DNA of 64,000 nt. It comes from Castellaniella sp047971665 (lineage in GTDB: Bacteria > Pseudomonadota > Gammaproteobacteria > Burkholderiales > Burkholderiaceae_B). Made by a program: the position numbers and the translations under genes. This document shows, piece after piece, positions 36,346 through 45,621 of this stretch (position 1 is the first letter of the stretch; every line of letters begins with the position of its first letter). The notes beneath the pieces are model-generated. The model was not told the DNA's origin. It searched no databases and saw only the letters and a program-made list of their open reading frames with translations. The stretch lies in the NCBI RefSeq assembly GCF_047971665.1, contig NZ_JBKEAA010000021.1, positions 47,947-111,946 on the forward strand. Direction: 5' to 3'.

Positions 36346-39300
36346 GCTGACGGGCTCCCTCGGGATCATAGAAGACCGGACTGCAGACGCGCGCCGGCAT
36401 GAATTGTCCATCGGCCGTGGCGACGGTGACCGGCTGGCCCATCCGCGTCCGGCCGTCCTTGAGCAAGGCCAGCGCGATCGAACGGCCCAGGACCGGACTC
36501 ATGTAGCTCGACGTCACATGGCCGAACATGGGGACGATCGCGTCCTGCGCAGGCCCTTGCAGGATCTGACCGCCTTCGGGCAGGACGCAGGCCGGGTCGT
36601 CGGCCAGCAGGCCGACGAACTGCTTGCGGCCAGCCCCCTGGGTATGACTGCGCATGAGCGAGCGCTTGCCCAGGCAGTCCTTGTGCCTGGCAATCATGCC
36701 GTCCAGGCCCAGATCCACCGGGCTGACCGAACCGTCCGTATCCTGACCCACGATGAGGTAGCCTTTTTCGCCGCGCAGGACATGCATGGCCTCGGTCCCG
36801 TACGGCGTGATTCCACAGGGTCCACCCGCCTGCATCAGCCGTTCTGCGACAGGGCGGCCCATGTTGGCCGGCATGTAGATCTCGTAGGACAGTTCGCCCG
36901 AAAAACTGACCCGCAGCACGCGGACGGGCACCCCGTCGATTGTGCCTTCTCTGAAGCTCATGAAGGGAAAGGCCGCCTGATCGAAATCGATGTCCTGGCA
37001 CACGGCGCTTAACACCTTGCGTGCCTGCGGGCCCGCCACGGTAGTGACCGCGTACTGGTCGGTCACCGACGTCAGATAGACCCGCAGGTCCGGCCATTCC
37101 GTCTGCAGCCAGCGCTCCATCCAGCTCATGACGCGCGCCGCGCCACCGGTGGTGGTGGTCAGCAGAAACTGATCCTCGGCCAGCCGGATGCCGACACCGT
37201 CGTCCATGACCATGCCGTTCTCGTCGAGCATCACGCCATAGCGGCAGCGGCCAGGCGCCAGCCCGGTCCAGGCATTGATATACAGGCGGTTGAGGAATTC
37301 CGCCGCGTCGGGACCGCGCACATCGATCTTGCCAAGTGTGCTGTAGTCCAGCAGGCCGACCGCGTGACGCACGGCCAGGCATTCGCGCCGCACGGCGGCG
37401 TCGATATCCTCGCCCGGCCGCGGGTAGTAATGGGCCCGTTTCCAGTGGCCAGCGTCCTCGAACACGGCGCCCTGCTCGACATGCCAGTCGTGCAGGCAGG
37501 TCTTGCGGATCGGATCGAAATAATCCCCCAGTTCGCGTCCGGCGATGGCGCCGAAACTGACCGGAGTGTAGTTGGGGCGGAAGGTGGTAGTGCCGGTCTC
37601 GGAGAGGCGCCGGCCGAGCGCCTCGGCCAGCACCGCCATGCCGTTGATGTTGCCCAGTTTGCCCTGATCGGTGCCGAACCCCATCGAGGTGTAGCGCTTG
37701 ACATGCTCGACCGAACGGTAGCCCTCGCGCACCGCCAGGAGGATGTCGGATACCGCGACATCATTCTGGTAGTCGATGAATTGCTTGGGACCGTGGCCGG
37801 CCCGCCGGCCCTGCCGGCCCTTGGCAACCGACCACAGCGGCATCAGGGGCGCCGTCAGGACGGGACGCGCGGTCCAGACCGGCGGCGCATCGACCGGACG
37901 GGCCGACGGCAACCCGGCGACCGCATTCAGGCCGGCCCGCACACCGCCCTCGAGCGCCGCCTGCAAATCGAAATCCCCCTGGGCGGCCCCCGCGCTGCTT
38001 TGCGGCTGGACCGGTGCATCGGGCACGAAGCAGGCGCGCGCGTCGCACCAGCGCGGCCTGCCGCGCGACTGCGCATACAGATGGATCACCGGATTCCAGC
38101 CGCCGGACATCGCCAACAGGTCGCACGCCAGCGTATCCGTATCGTTGATCAGGCGCGCGCCCAGGCCACGCAGGCGTACGCAGGCCACATGCCTGTCACC
38201 ACGCGCCTCGGCAACCACAGCCTGATAGATCACGGGAATCCCCAGCCGGATCGCCTCGCCCGGCAGCGTGCCATCGCTCATCACCCTTGGATCGACGACG
38301 GTGACCTGGGCGCCATGGTGTTTGAGGTCGATGGCGCACTGGTAGGCGCTGTCATTGTTGGTGAACACGACCGCGTGGCGGCCGGGCAGGACGCCGTAGC
38401 GATGAATATAGGTGGACACGGCGCCGGCCAGCATGACGCCAGGCACGTCGTTGTGCCCGAAAGCCAGCGGGCGCTCGTGAGCGCCAGTGGCCAGCACGAC
38501 GTGACGCGCGCGGATTTTCCAGACCCGTTCACGCGTTCCCGTGCGTTGACCGATGGGCAAATGGTCATGCAGTCGCTCGCAGGCCGTGACCAGATTGTGA
38601 TCCTGGTAACCGAAGGCTGTCGTGCGCAACAGCACCCGCGCCTCCGGATGCGCGGACAGTTCGGTCATCCGTTGCGCCACCCAGGCAAGCGCGGGTTCCG
38701 CGTCGATGGTCTCATCGGCGCTCAGCAGGCGGCCACCGGCTTCGCTGTCACCGTCCACGAGGAGGACGCGCGCCCCGGCGCGCGCGGCCACGCAAGCGGC
38801 GGCCAGACCCGCCGGCCCCGCCCCCACGACCAGCACATCGCAATGCGCGTAGCGTTTTTCGTAACGGCTGGGGTCGGGCGACTCAGGAACCGATCCCAGG
38901 CCGGCGGCCGCGCGGATCCGCGCCTCGTACCGGCCCCACCAGCGGCGCGGCCACATGAAGGTCTTGTAGTAGAAACCTGCGGGAATGAAACGCGCGATGT
39001 GCCGCATGAGGGCCATGCGGTCACGCTCGAGGCTGGGGCTGGCGTTCACACTGGTGGCGCGCAGGCCCTCGTAGAGCTCGACCTCGGTGGCCCGGGCGTT
39101 GGGCACGGTGTAGGGGCCGCTTTCGAGCTGCACCAGGGCGTTGGGCTCCTCGACGCCGGCCGTCATGATGCCGCGCGGCCGGTGATACTTGAAACTGCGC
39201 GCCACGAAATGCACGCCATGCGCCAGCAGGGCCGAGGCCAGGGTATCCCCCTCGAAGCCGGTGTACGCTCTGCCGTTAAAGGTGAAATTCAGCGCCACGC

Positions 39301-39346
39301 CGCGGCGCACACGCCCACCTTGGGGCAGGCGGCAGAACGGATTCAT
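36335..39346 (-). CDS. soxA: Sarcosine oxidase alpha subunit
   Basis: 1003 residues, the usual length. The N-terminus is a ferredoxin-like Fer2_4 region (LNFTFNGRAYTGFEGDTLASALLA), then an NAD-binding Rossmann motif (DVLVVGAGPAGLAAACVAA, about residue 170) and DGDSEAGGRLL. The C-terminal 400 residues form the GcvT-like tetrahydrofolate-binding half (KIDVRGPDAAEFLNRLYIN; LKDGRTRMGQPV). The start overlaps soxD by 4 bp. Acts in the cytoplasm in choline/betaine/creatine catabolism. Confidence 0.96.
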   Translation of the reverse strand: MNPFCRLPQGGRVRRGVALNFTFNGRAYTGFEGDTLASALLAHGVHFVARSFKYHRPRGIMTAGVEEPNALVQLESGPYTVPNARATEVELYEGLRATSVNASPSLERDRMALMRHIARFIPAGFYYKTFMWPRRWWGRYEARIRAAAGLGSVPESPDPSRYEKRYAHCDVLVVGAGPAGLAAACVAARAGARVLLVDGDSEAGGRLLSADETIDAEPALAWVAQRMTELSAHPEARVLLRTTAFGYQDHNLVTACERLHDHLPIGQRTGTRERVWKIRARHVVLATGAHERPLAFGHNDVPGVMLAGAVSTYIHRYGVLPGRHAVVFTNNDSAYQCAIDLKHHGAQVTVVDPRVMSDGTLPGEAIRLGIPVIYQAVVAEARGDRHVACVRLRGLGARLINDTDTLACDLLAMSGGWNPVIHLYAQSRGRPRWCDARACFVPDAPVQPQSSAGAAQGDFDLQAALEGGVRAGLNAVAGLPSARPVDAPPVWTARPVLTAPLMPLWSVAKGRQGRRAGHGPKQFIDYQNDVAVSDILLAVREGYRSVEHVKRYTSMGFGTDQGKLGNINGMAVLAEALGRRLSETGTTTFRPNYTPVSFGAIAGRELGDYFDPIRKTCLHDWHVEQGAVFEDAGHWKRAHYYPRPGEDIDAAVRRECLAVRHAVGLLDYSTLGKIDVRGPDAAEFLNRLYINAWTGLAPGRCRYGVMLDENGMVMDDGVGIRLAEDQFLLTTTTGGAARVMSWMERWLQTEWPDLRVYLTSVTDQYAVTTVAGPQARKVLSAVCQDIDFDQAAFPFMSFREGTIDGVPVRVLRVSFSGELSYEIYMPANMGRPVAERLMQAGGPCGITPYGTEAMHVLRGEKGYLIVGQDTDGSVSPVDLGLDGMIARHKDCLGKRSLMRSHTQGAGRKQFVGLLADDPACVLPEGGQILQGPAQDAIVPMFGHVTSSYMSPVLGRSIALALLKDGRTRMGQPVTVATADGQFMPARVCSPVFYDPEGARQHVD

Positions 39347-39618
39347 GTCGTCTCCTCATGGCGGCCAACGCATTCTTCACGCCGGAATTCGTAGGTGCGG
39401 GTATCGCGCTCGGCCACGAACCAGCGACGGCAGCCGTGGGCATGCACCCACTGTTCGCGCAACGGGCCGCAGGGATTGCGGCGCATGAACACATAGTCAC
39501 CCCACTGACGGTCGTCCAGCGACTCACTGTCCACGGGCCGGACGATGCCGGCCTCTCCGCCATAACTGAATTCGCTTTCGGCGCGGTCGCCGCACCAGGG
39601 GCATTTGATCAGCAACAT
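39343..39618 (-). CDS. soxD: Sarcosine oxidase delta subunit (zinc-binding)
   Basis: 91 residues. Zinc ligands are probably Cys6 and Cys9 (CPWCG), His59 and Cys63 (QWVHAHGCRRWF), as in known SoxD structures. It starts 9 bp after the soxB stop and overlaps soxA. Standard operon order is B-D-A-G, as here. Confidence 0.95.
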   Translation of the reverse strand: MLLIKCPWCGDRAESEFSYGGEAGIVRPVDSESLDDRQWGDYVFMRRNPCGPLREQWVHAHGCRRWFVAERDTRTYEFRREECVGRHEETT

Positions 39619-39627
39619 GGCGGCTCC

Positions 39628-40875
39628 TCAGTGGGCCACGGCCGCGGCGCCGTGCTCGTCGATCAGATGGCCGCTGTAGAAGCGGTCGATGGAAAACGCC
39701 CGGTTCAAGGCGTGGGGCTCGTCGTGCGCCACCGTGTGGGCGAACACCCAGCCGGAGCCCGGCGTCGCCTTGAATCCGCCCGTGCCCCAGCCGCAATTGA
39801 AATACAGCCCCTTGATGCCGGTCTTGCTGATGATCGGGCAGGCATCGGGCGAGACGTCGACGATGCCGCCCCATTGACGATTCATGCGCACACGGCCCAA
39901 CGACGGGAACATCTCGACGATGGCCTGCAGCGTATGCTCGATACTCTGAAAGCTGCCGCGCTGGCCGTATCCCAGGTACTGATCGATTCCGGCGCCGATC
40001 ACCAGATCGCCCTTGTCGGACTGGCTGATGTAGGCATGCACGGCATTGGACATGACCACGGTATGAATGCAGGGCTTGACCGGCTCGGACACCAGCGCCT
40101 GCAACGGATGGCTTTCGATGGGCAGCCGGATGCCGGCCATGTCGGCCAGGACGCTGGAATGCCCTGCCACCGCCACGGCGACTTTTTTGGCCCTGATGAA
40201 TCCCTTGCCGGTCTCCACCCCCTCGACCGCGCCATCCCGCGTGCGGATGTTGGTGACGGGACAGTGCTCGATGATGTGCACGCCCAGCCGGTCGGCCGCG
40301 CGGGCGAATCCCCAGGCCACGGCATCGTGGCGCGCGACACCGCCGCGCCGCTGGAACGAGCCGCCCAGGACAGGATAGCGGCTGGCCAGATTGATACCGG
40401 GGACGATGTCCTGGATCTGCGCCGGGGTCAGCCATTCTCCATCGACGCCGTTGTAGCGGTTGGCGTTGATGCGCCGCCGGGTGTCGCGTACTTCCTGCAG
40501 GGTGTGCGCCAGATTCATGACCCCGCGCTGGCTGAACATGACGTTGTAGTTCAGATCCCGGGACAGGCCTTCCCAGAGCTGCATGGCCTTTTCGTAGAGC
40601 TGCGCGGACTCGTCCCAGAGATAGTTGGAACGCACGATGGTCGTGTTGCGCGCGGTGTTGCCGCCGCCCAGCCAGCCCTTGTCCAGGACGGCGACATTGC
40701 GCACGCCGTGGACCTTGGCCAGATAGTATGCGGTGGCCAGCCCATGACCGCCGGCGCCGACGATGACAACGTCATAGGCCTTCCCGGGTTCGGGGCTGCG
40801 CCAGGCGCGGCGCCAGTGTTCATGATGGCTCAGCCCGTGGCGGATCAGGCTGAAGATGGAGTAGCGATTGCTCAT
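39628..40875 (-). CDS. soxB: Sarcosine oxidase beta subunit (flavoprotein)
   Basis: 415 residues; ATG at 40875 follows a GAGGAG-type site. The FAD motif VVIVGAGGHGLATAYYLAK (residues about 36-54) is intact, and His in GGVARHDAVAW corresponds to the residue that carries covalent FMN in the family. GGWGTGGFKATPGSG-like C-terminal segment (read as CGWGTGGFKATPGSG) completes the fold. First gene of soxBDAG. The 179-bp gap to ubiT holds its promoter; I see no clear regulator site there. Confidence 0.96.
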   Translation of the reverse strand: MSNRYSIFSLIRHGLSHHEHWRRAWRSPEPGKAYDVVIVGAGGHGLATAYYLAKVHGVRNVAVLDKGWLGGGNTARNTTIVRSNYLWDESAQLYEKAMQLWEGLSRDLNYNVMFSQRGVMNLAHTLQEVRDTRRRINANRYNGVDGEWLTPAQIQDIVPGINLASRYPVLGGSFQRRGGVARHDAVAWGFARAADRLGVHIIEHCPVTNIRTRDGAVEGVETGKGFIRAKKVAVAVAGHSSVLADMAGIRLPIESHPLQALVSEPVKPCIHTVVMSNAVHAYISQSDKGDLVIGAGIDQYLGYGQRGSFQSIEHTLQAIVEMFPSLGRVRMNRQWGGIVDVSPDACPIISKTGIKGLYFNCGWGTGGFKATPGSGWVFAHTVAHDEPHALNRAFSIDRFYSGHLIDEHGAAAVAH

Positions 40876-41054
40876 GATCTCCTCGCTTGGATGACGCCAC
40901 GCGAGGCTGGCCATGGAATGCGGCGCGGGCCATCGATCCCGCGTTCATTCGATCCCTGCCCCGCATGCGCTCCCGACGGCACATCGGTCGTACCGTTGTC
41001 ATTCTAGTCAGATGGACGGCCTGATGGGGAGAGGGATGAATGCGCGCCCGGGTC

Positions 41055-41570
41055 CTAGGATCCTGTCTGGTTGGTTTGCGCGCTCAGTGAGGCCGGGCGC
41101 AGTCGGTGGCGCAGGGTGGTCAGCACATCGCGCAGCACCGTGCGCGGCTGGAACACAGCCATGTCGATGGAGTCCAGCGTGTTCTTGACCATCAGGCCCA
41201 GTTCCGTATCGCCCTCGATCACCAGACGACGGCTGAAAAACAGGGTGTCCGGGTCCTCGCTGCGCTGCAACAGGCAATGGAAATCCCAGGCGTCGGCGCG
41301 GAACGTCAGGTCGGGCTCGGCCTGCTCGTGCCGGGCGGCCCGGAAGGCGCCGTCACGCCAGGTGTAGTCGAAACGCAGCCCCGCATCGGCCACATGAATG
41401 CGCAGGGAACGGCCTTCGAGCATGTGCAGGGTATCGGGGTGCAGGTGCCGGGTCAGCACCAGATTCAGCCCGGTCACGAAAAGGACGGAACCGGGATAGC
41501 GCGGCAGATGCCCAAGCACCCGGGCAAAGGGTTCCGGAATGCGATAGGCGGGAGTGTTCGGATTTTGCAT
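41055..41570 (-). CDS. ubiT: UbiT, SCP2-domain accessory factor for anaerobic ubiquinone synthesis
   Basis: 171 residues. SCP2-like lipid-binding fold (LRIHVADAGLRFDYTW, DLTFRADAWDFHCLLQR, GDTELGLMVKNTLDSID). In E. coli UbiT (YhbT) works with UbiU and UbiV to hydroxylate the ubiquinone ring without oxygen and is needed for anaerobic growth; it probably presents the hydrophobic intermediates. It lies 40 bp downstream of ubiV as the third gene of the operon. Confidence 0.9.
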   Translation of the reverse strand: MQNPNTPAYRIPEPFARVLGHLPRYPGSVLFVTGLNLVLTRHLHPDTLHMLEGRSLRIHVADAGLRFDYTWRDGAFRAARHEQAEPDLTFRADAWDFHCLLQRSEDPDTLFFSRRLVIEGDTELGLMVKNTLDSIDMAVFQPRTVLRDVLTTLRHRLRPASLSAQTNQTGS

Positions 41571-41610
41571 GGATCGGCTCACGAAAACGGATGACAAGAA
41601 CAATGATGCG

Positions 41611-42594
41611 TCAGGCGATGCTGCGCGCCTTGACCCCCGGCGTCCGGGCATCCGGCGCCTGAGACACGACGACGCCTTCGGACGACACCATGTCCAGACC
41701 GGCCCGGCCGTGCCAGTAACCGTTGCACGGCCCGGCCGGCATCAGCGGCACCAGCCGCTGATGCGCCTCGTCGGCGGTCTCACAGCCATCGAGGACAGCG
41801 CGGAAGGCCGCCACGACCTGATCCATGTGCTGAGACTGAGGGCTCAGCCGGATGACGTCCACGCCCAGGCCGCGCAACTCGCCCAGCGCATGAATCAGTG
41901 TATAGACCAGGGCCGACTGCGTCTGAATGCCGTTGATGGTCAGGAAGGCTTGGGATTCCTTGGTTTCGAGCAGCAGTCCGTCCGGATGATCCATGCAGAC
42001 GTACTGGCAGTTGTCCTTGGGGAAATTGCGATTCCGGGCGGTGAAGCAACGGGCGGAAAAGGCCAGCGGCATGCGTCCGTAAGCGAACACCTCGGTCTGC
42101 AAACCCGCAGACCGGTCATGCTGCAATTGCGTCAAGCCGGCACGGCTCATTTCCAGGGGCATCACCCAGCGGGTCGCCCCCTGAGCGGCCATCACGTCCA
42201 GCGTCGGTTTACTGTAGACGTTCAGGAACGGGCCGGCGATAAACGCAGGTTTCTGCGCCGCGTCCGCTTCGAGCAGTCTTTTTTGCATGAGGTGCACGGC
42301 CCCCATGTCGTTGGCCTCGACACCGTAGCGCTCGTTCTCGATGATCTTGCGCAGGGTTTTCAGGTCGTTGCCTGTTTCGAGCAGGACCTGGGTCGACAGC
42401 ACAGGGGTCTTGCCGGCCTGCGCCAGCATGTCGGCAACCTCGATCCAGTCGGGCAGGCGCAATTCGTGACGGCGCGAACAGACGGTTTCTCCCAGGTAGA
42501 CGATATCCACCGGCCAGTCGCACACGGCGGCATAGAATTCCAGGGTGGTGACGCGGGGCCAATAGTATTGCAAGGGGCCCAGGGCGATTTTCAT
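41611..42594 (-). CDS. ubiV: UbiV, [4Fe-4S] U32 protein for oxygen-independent ubiquinone hydroxylation
   Basis: 327 residues; GAGGA Shine-Dalgarno before 42594. Cluster ligands Cys39 (GETVCSRR), Cys183, Cys196 and Cys200 (RCFTARNRNFPKDNC then QYVC) align with E. coli UbiV Cys39, 180, 193, 197. Peptidase family U32 scaffold, not a protease. Forms a heterodimer with UbiU; prephenate supplies oxygen in the known reaction. Confidence 0.94.
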   Translation of the reverse strand: MKIALGPLQYYWPRVTTLEFYAAVCDWPVDIVYLGETVCSRRHELRLPDWIEVADMLAQAGKTPVLSTQVLLETGNDLKTLRKIIENERYGVEANDMGAVHLMQKRLLEADAAQKPAFIAGPFLNVYSKPTLDVMAAQGATRWVMPLEMSRAGLTQLQHDRSAGLQTEVFAYGRMPLAFSARCFTARNRNFPKDNCQYVCMDHPDGLLLETKESQAFLTINGIQTQSALVYTLIHALGELRGLGVDVIRLSPQSQHMDQVVAAFRAVLDGCETADEAHQRLVPLMPAGPCNGYWHGRAGLDMVSSEGVVVSQAPDARTPGVKARSIA

Positions 42595-42669
42595 GATGTG
42601 ATCCTCGTGCGCAATGGGCGGGACAGTCCCCCTCCCGTAGGGAGGCCGGATTCAATGCCCCGCGCAGGA

Positions 42670-43725
42670 TTATTTCCAGGGTCGGTTGTAGGCGCCCAGC
42701 GTGTGCTGCTGGCCCTCGGCGACCTTGTTGAGCTCGGCCATCCAGGAGGGATGCACCGAGTAGCGGGACGGACTGTGGCGGGCCTGATCGATGGCCTGAC
42801 GCCAGACCCGGGTGACCTGACCGGTATAGGCGGGGCTGCGCTGGCGGCCTTCGATCTTGATGGCCCGCACTCCCATGGCCATCAACCGGGGGAGCAGTTC
42901 CAGCGTGTTGAGGCTGGTGGGCTCTTCGAGTGCGTAATAGTTTTCGCCCGCCACGTCGAAGCGGCCCTTGCACAGCGTCGGATAGCCGGCATTCTCGCCT
43001 TCTTCGTAGCGATCGATCAGCACCCCGTTCAGGCGCGATTCCATGCCGCGATCCGTCTGCTGCCAGCGGACGTGCTTGGCTGGCGAACAGACACCGTGGG
43101 TGTTGGGCGATTCGCCCGTGGCATAGGATGACAGGGCGCAACGGCCCTCGACCATGACGCACAGGCTGCCAAATCCGAAGACCTCGATTTCAACCGGCGT
43201 GTTTTCACACACCTGCTGGACCTGGGCCACCGACAGTACGCGAGGCAGCACGGCGCGCTTTACACCGAAACGCTCATGGTAGAAATGAATGGCCTCGTAA
43301 TTCGTGGCGGAGCCCTGCACCGACAGATGCAGCCGCAGGTCGGGATGGCGTTCGCAGGCGTAGGCCATCAGGCCCGGATCCGCCATGATGACCGCGTCCA
43401 CCCCGGCCTCGGCGGCGCGGTCCACGGCATCGCGCCACAGCGACCAGGCGTCGGGCTGGGGATAGGTATTCAGGGCCAGGAGGACCTTGCGCTGGCGGTC
43501 ATGGGCGTAGCGAATGCCTTCGGCAATGGCGGCCGCATCGAAGTTCAGGCCAGCGAAATTGCGGGCATTGGTTGCATCGCGAAAGCCCAGATAGACGGCA
43601 TCGGCGCCTTCATCGACGGCGGCTTTGAGTGCGGGCAGGCTGCCTGCGGGGCAGACGAGTTCGAAGTCCGACGGGTCGCGGTGAGACACCACGCCGGGAC
43701 GGTGGGATTCGGGGAGGGCTGACAT
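42670..43725 (-). CDS. ubiU: UbiU, [4Fe-4S] U32 protein for oxygen-independent ubiquinone hydroxylation
   Basis: 351 residues from the ATG at 43725 (43734 is an alternative). The four cluster ligands Cys189, Cys196, Cys213 and Cys252 (GSLCVMVEGRC, GVCSPAKHVRW, YPTLCKGRF) match E. coli UbiU 169, 176, 193, 232 with a constant offset of 20, so only the N-terminus is longer. First gene of ubiUVT, 75 bp before ubiV. An FNR-like box lies about 90-105 bp upstream, in line with anaerobic induction. Confidence 0.95.
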   Translation of the reverse strand: MSALPESHRPGVVSHRDPSDFELVCPAGSLPALKAAVDEGADAVYLGFRDATNARNFAGLNFDAAAIAEGIRYAHDRQRKVLLALNTYPQPDAWSLWRDAVDRAAEAGVDAVIMADPGLMAYACERHPDLRLHLSVQGSATNYEAIHFYHERFGVKRAVLPRVLSVAQVQQVCENTPVEIEVFGFGSLCVMVEGRCALSSYATGESPNTHGVCSPAKHVRWQQTDRGMESRLNGVLIDRYEEGENAGYPTLCKGRFDVAGENYYALEEPTSLNTLELLPRLMAMGVRAIKIEGRQRSPAYTGQVTRVWRQAIDQARHSPSRYSVHPSWMAELNKVAEGQQHTLGAYNRPWK

Positions 43726-43815
43726 GAGGGACATCCAGAGGGTTCGGGCGGGGCATACCGCCGGGCCCCGCTTCGGCAATAGCGGAAACTATGCCTTGTC
43801 GAACAACATCAGACC

Positions 43816-43829
43816 TTAATCCTGATCAA
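43816..43829. promoter_or_regulatory. FNR-like box upstream of ubiU
   Basis: TTAAT, 4 bp, ATCAA (leftward TTGAT CAGG ATTAA): one mismatch to the FNR consensus. It lies in the ubiU/DUF2249 divergent region, 91 bp before ubiU and 165 bp before the DUF2249 gene, so ubiU is the likelier target. Confidence 0.6.
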
Positions 43830-43993
43830 GAAGCCTGCATCCTGACCTGTGCGCAAGGTCTTTCCCGGACCGTCCGTCCACCGCCCTGCCCGCCCGTGAA
43901 AACAATACCCCCGACATGATCTTGCCCCACCTCGAACCAGGGATCGTGTAAGGTAGCACCACCCTTGTTTTGCGTGCGCCTTTACGCCTTTCC

Positions 43994-44215
43994 ATGACTC
44001 CTTCCGATCTGACCATCGACGTCCGCTCGCTGCCCCCTCCGGAACCGCTGGAACACTGCCTGGAAGCCCTGGCCGATCTGGCCTGCGGTCAGCGGCTGCA
44101 CATGCTCATCGACCGTGAACCGTACCCGCTGTATTCAATCCTGGATCGCGATGGTTTTCAGCATTGCTGCACCTTCGAGGACCCACACTACCGGGTCACC
44201 ATCTGGCGCAACTAG
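43994..44215 (+). CDS. DUF2249 domain protein
   Basis: 73 residues. IDVRSLPPPEPLEHCLEAL and LHMLIDREPYPLYSIL followed by a C-terminal beta strand are typical of DUF2249. It ends in TAG immediately followed by the ATG of the membrane protein gene, so the two are co-transcribed. Small DUF2249 proteins are recurrent next to nitric-oxide and denitrification genes, but no biochemical function is established. Confidence 0.82.
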   Translation: MTPSDLTIDVRSLPPPEPLEHCLEALADLACGQRLHMLIDREPYPLYSILDRDGFQHCCTFEDPHYRVTIWRN

Positions 44216-45589
44216 ATGCAGCGCGCACTCGATTTCGACAAGACGCCCGCGCTGGGCGTTCCCCTGCCCTTTCTCCTGAACGTCCCGCTGTTCGCCCTGC
44301 TGGCCGGCGTGCTGGCGGCCTGGGCCGGTCCGCAGGCCTTTGCCTCGCGCTGGAATGGCGCGGCCCTGGCCCTGACCCACTTGTGGACCCTGGGGATTCT
44401 GGGCAGCGCCATGATGGGCGCGTTGTTGCAGATCCTGGCGGTGGCCTGTAATGTGCCTGTGAATGCGGCCCGCGCAACAGCCGGACTGGCGCATGCGCTG
44501 CTGACAGCGGGCACCCTGCTGTTGGCGGTGGGCTTTCTGGGCTGGTGGCCGGCCGCCTGGATCGGGGCCGTCGCGCTCCTCGCGCCGGCCTTTGCCCTGT
44601 ATCTGAGCGCTGTGACCCTGGCGCTCTGGCGCTATCGGCGCCAGGTCTACAAGGGCGCTCGGGAAATCCTCGTTCCGGTCAGGGGCGCATTGATCGCTCT
44701 GGCCTGTGCAGTGCTGATCGGCGCGATCCTGGCGCTGTCGCTGGGCCTGGGATGGGCGCTGCCCGATCGGGTCGATGCGCACGTACTGTGGGGGCTGGCC
44801 GGCTGGGGAGGTCTGCTGCTGATGGGCATGTCGTTCCAACTGCTGCCGATCTTCCAGCTGACGGAACTCTATCCCAAGCCGCTGACACGCTGGCTGCCGC
44901 TGCTGATTCCGGGCCTGCTGCTGGCCTGGACGGCGCTGGATGCATCCTCCGGACTGCCCCGGCTGATGCGGGAAACCGCAGAACTGCTGCTGACCGGCGC
45001 CTACACGCTGTGGGCCGGCGTCACACTGCGGCTGCTGTGGACCCGCAAGCGGCCGCAGCCGGAAGCCACGACCTTGTTCTGGTATGCCGGCATGCTCAGC
45101 CTGCTGGCCTGCGCGCCAGTCTGGATCTGGATGACGCACGGGCCATCGCCCCGCGCAGGCCTGGTGCTGGGCGTGCTGATGATCGTCGGTGTGCTGGGTT
45201 CGGTGGTCAACGGCATGCTGTACAAGATCGTGCCTTTTCTGCTCTGGAAGCATGCGCAGGACGCGGTGATCGTGCCCGACCGCAACCCGGCGCAAGCGCG
45301 TGTCTATCTGAAAGTCCTGCCCAAGATGGCCGCGTACATCGGCGAACGTCCGGCCCGGTGGCAGTGGGCCGCCCATGTCGCCGTCGTGCTGTGCTGGGCA
45401 TTGGCGGCGGCGGGCTGGACGCCGGCGGCACGAGCCGCGGGGCCGCTGCTGGTCATGTCTGCGGCGGGCCTGGCCTGGAATATCGGCGGGGCGCTGCGGT
45501 TGTACCGGGAGACGCTGCGCGCCATGGCGGCCCTGCCCCATCATGGGACCACCTCGCGGCCTGCAGGCCGCTCCGGTTCGATCGGCTGA
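44216..45589 (+). CDS. NnrS-like / haem-copper-oxidase-like polytopic membrane protein
   Basis: 457 residues, about 12 hydrophobic segments over nearly the whole length. Conserved-looking intramembrane histidine lies in ALTHLWTLGILGSAMMGALLQIL (part quoted: THLWTLGILGSAMMG), and a second block reads GLAGWGGLLLMGMSFQLLPIF. These helix patterns recall NnrS and stripped-down haem-copper oxidase subunit I proteins found next to Dnr-type regulators; family assignment is tentative. There is no gap from the preceding DUF2249 stop, so initiation depends on coupling. The stop lies inside the next hairpin. Confidence 0.6.
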   Translation: MQRALDFDKTPALGVPLPFLLNVPLFALLAGVLAAWAGPQAFASRWNGAALALTHLWTLGILGSAMMGALLQILAVACNVPVNAARATAGLAHALLTAGTLLLAVGFLGWWPAAWIGAVALLAPAFALYLSAVTLALWRYRRQVYKGAREILVPVRGALIALACAVLIGAILALSLGLGWALPDRVDAHVLWGLAGWGGLLLMGMSFQLLPIFQLTELYPKPLTRWLPLLIPGLLLAWTALDASSGLPRLMRETAELLLTGAYTLWAGVTLRLLWTRKRPQPEATTLFWYAGMLSLLACAPVWIWMTHGPSPRAGLVLGVLMIVGVLGSVVNGMLYKIVPFLLWKHAQDAVIVPDRNPAQARVYLKVLPKMAAYIGERPARWQWAAHVAVVLCWALAAAGWTPAARAAGPLLVMSAAGLAWNIGGALRLYRETLRAMAALPHHGTTSRPAGRSGSIG

Positions 45590-45617
45590 ACATGGTCCGC
45601 GGGGACCATGTTCAGCC
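45584..45617. terminator. Perfect 15-bp hairpin, convergent terminator
   Basis: Arms 45584-45598 (begins GGCTGAACATGG) and 45603-45617 pair without mismatch, 4-nt loop. It sits between the stops of the membrane protein and the Fnr/Dnr-type gene and includes the former's stop codon. There is no U-tract on either side. Confidence 0.7.
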
Positions 45618-45621
45618 GGTC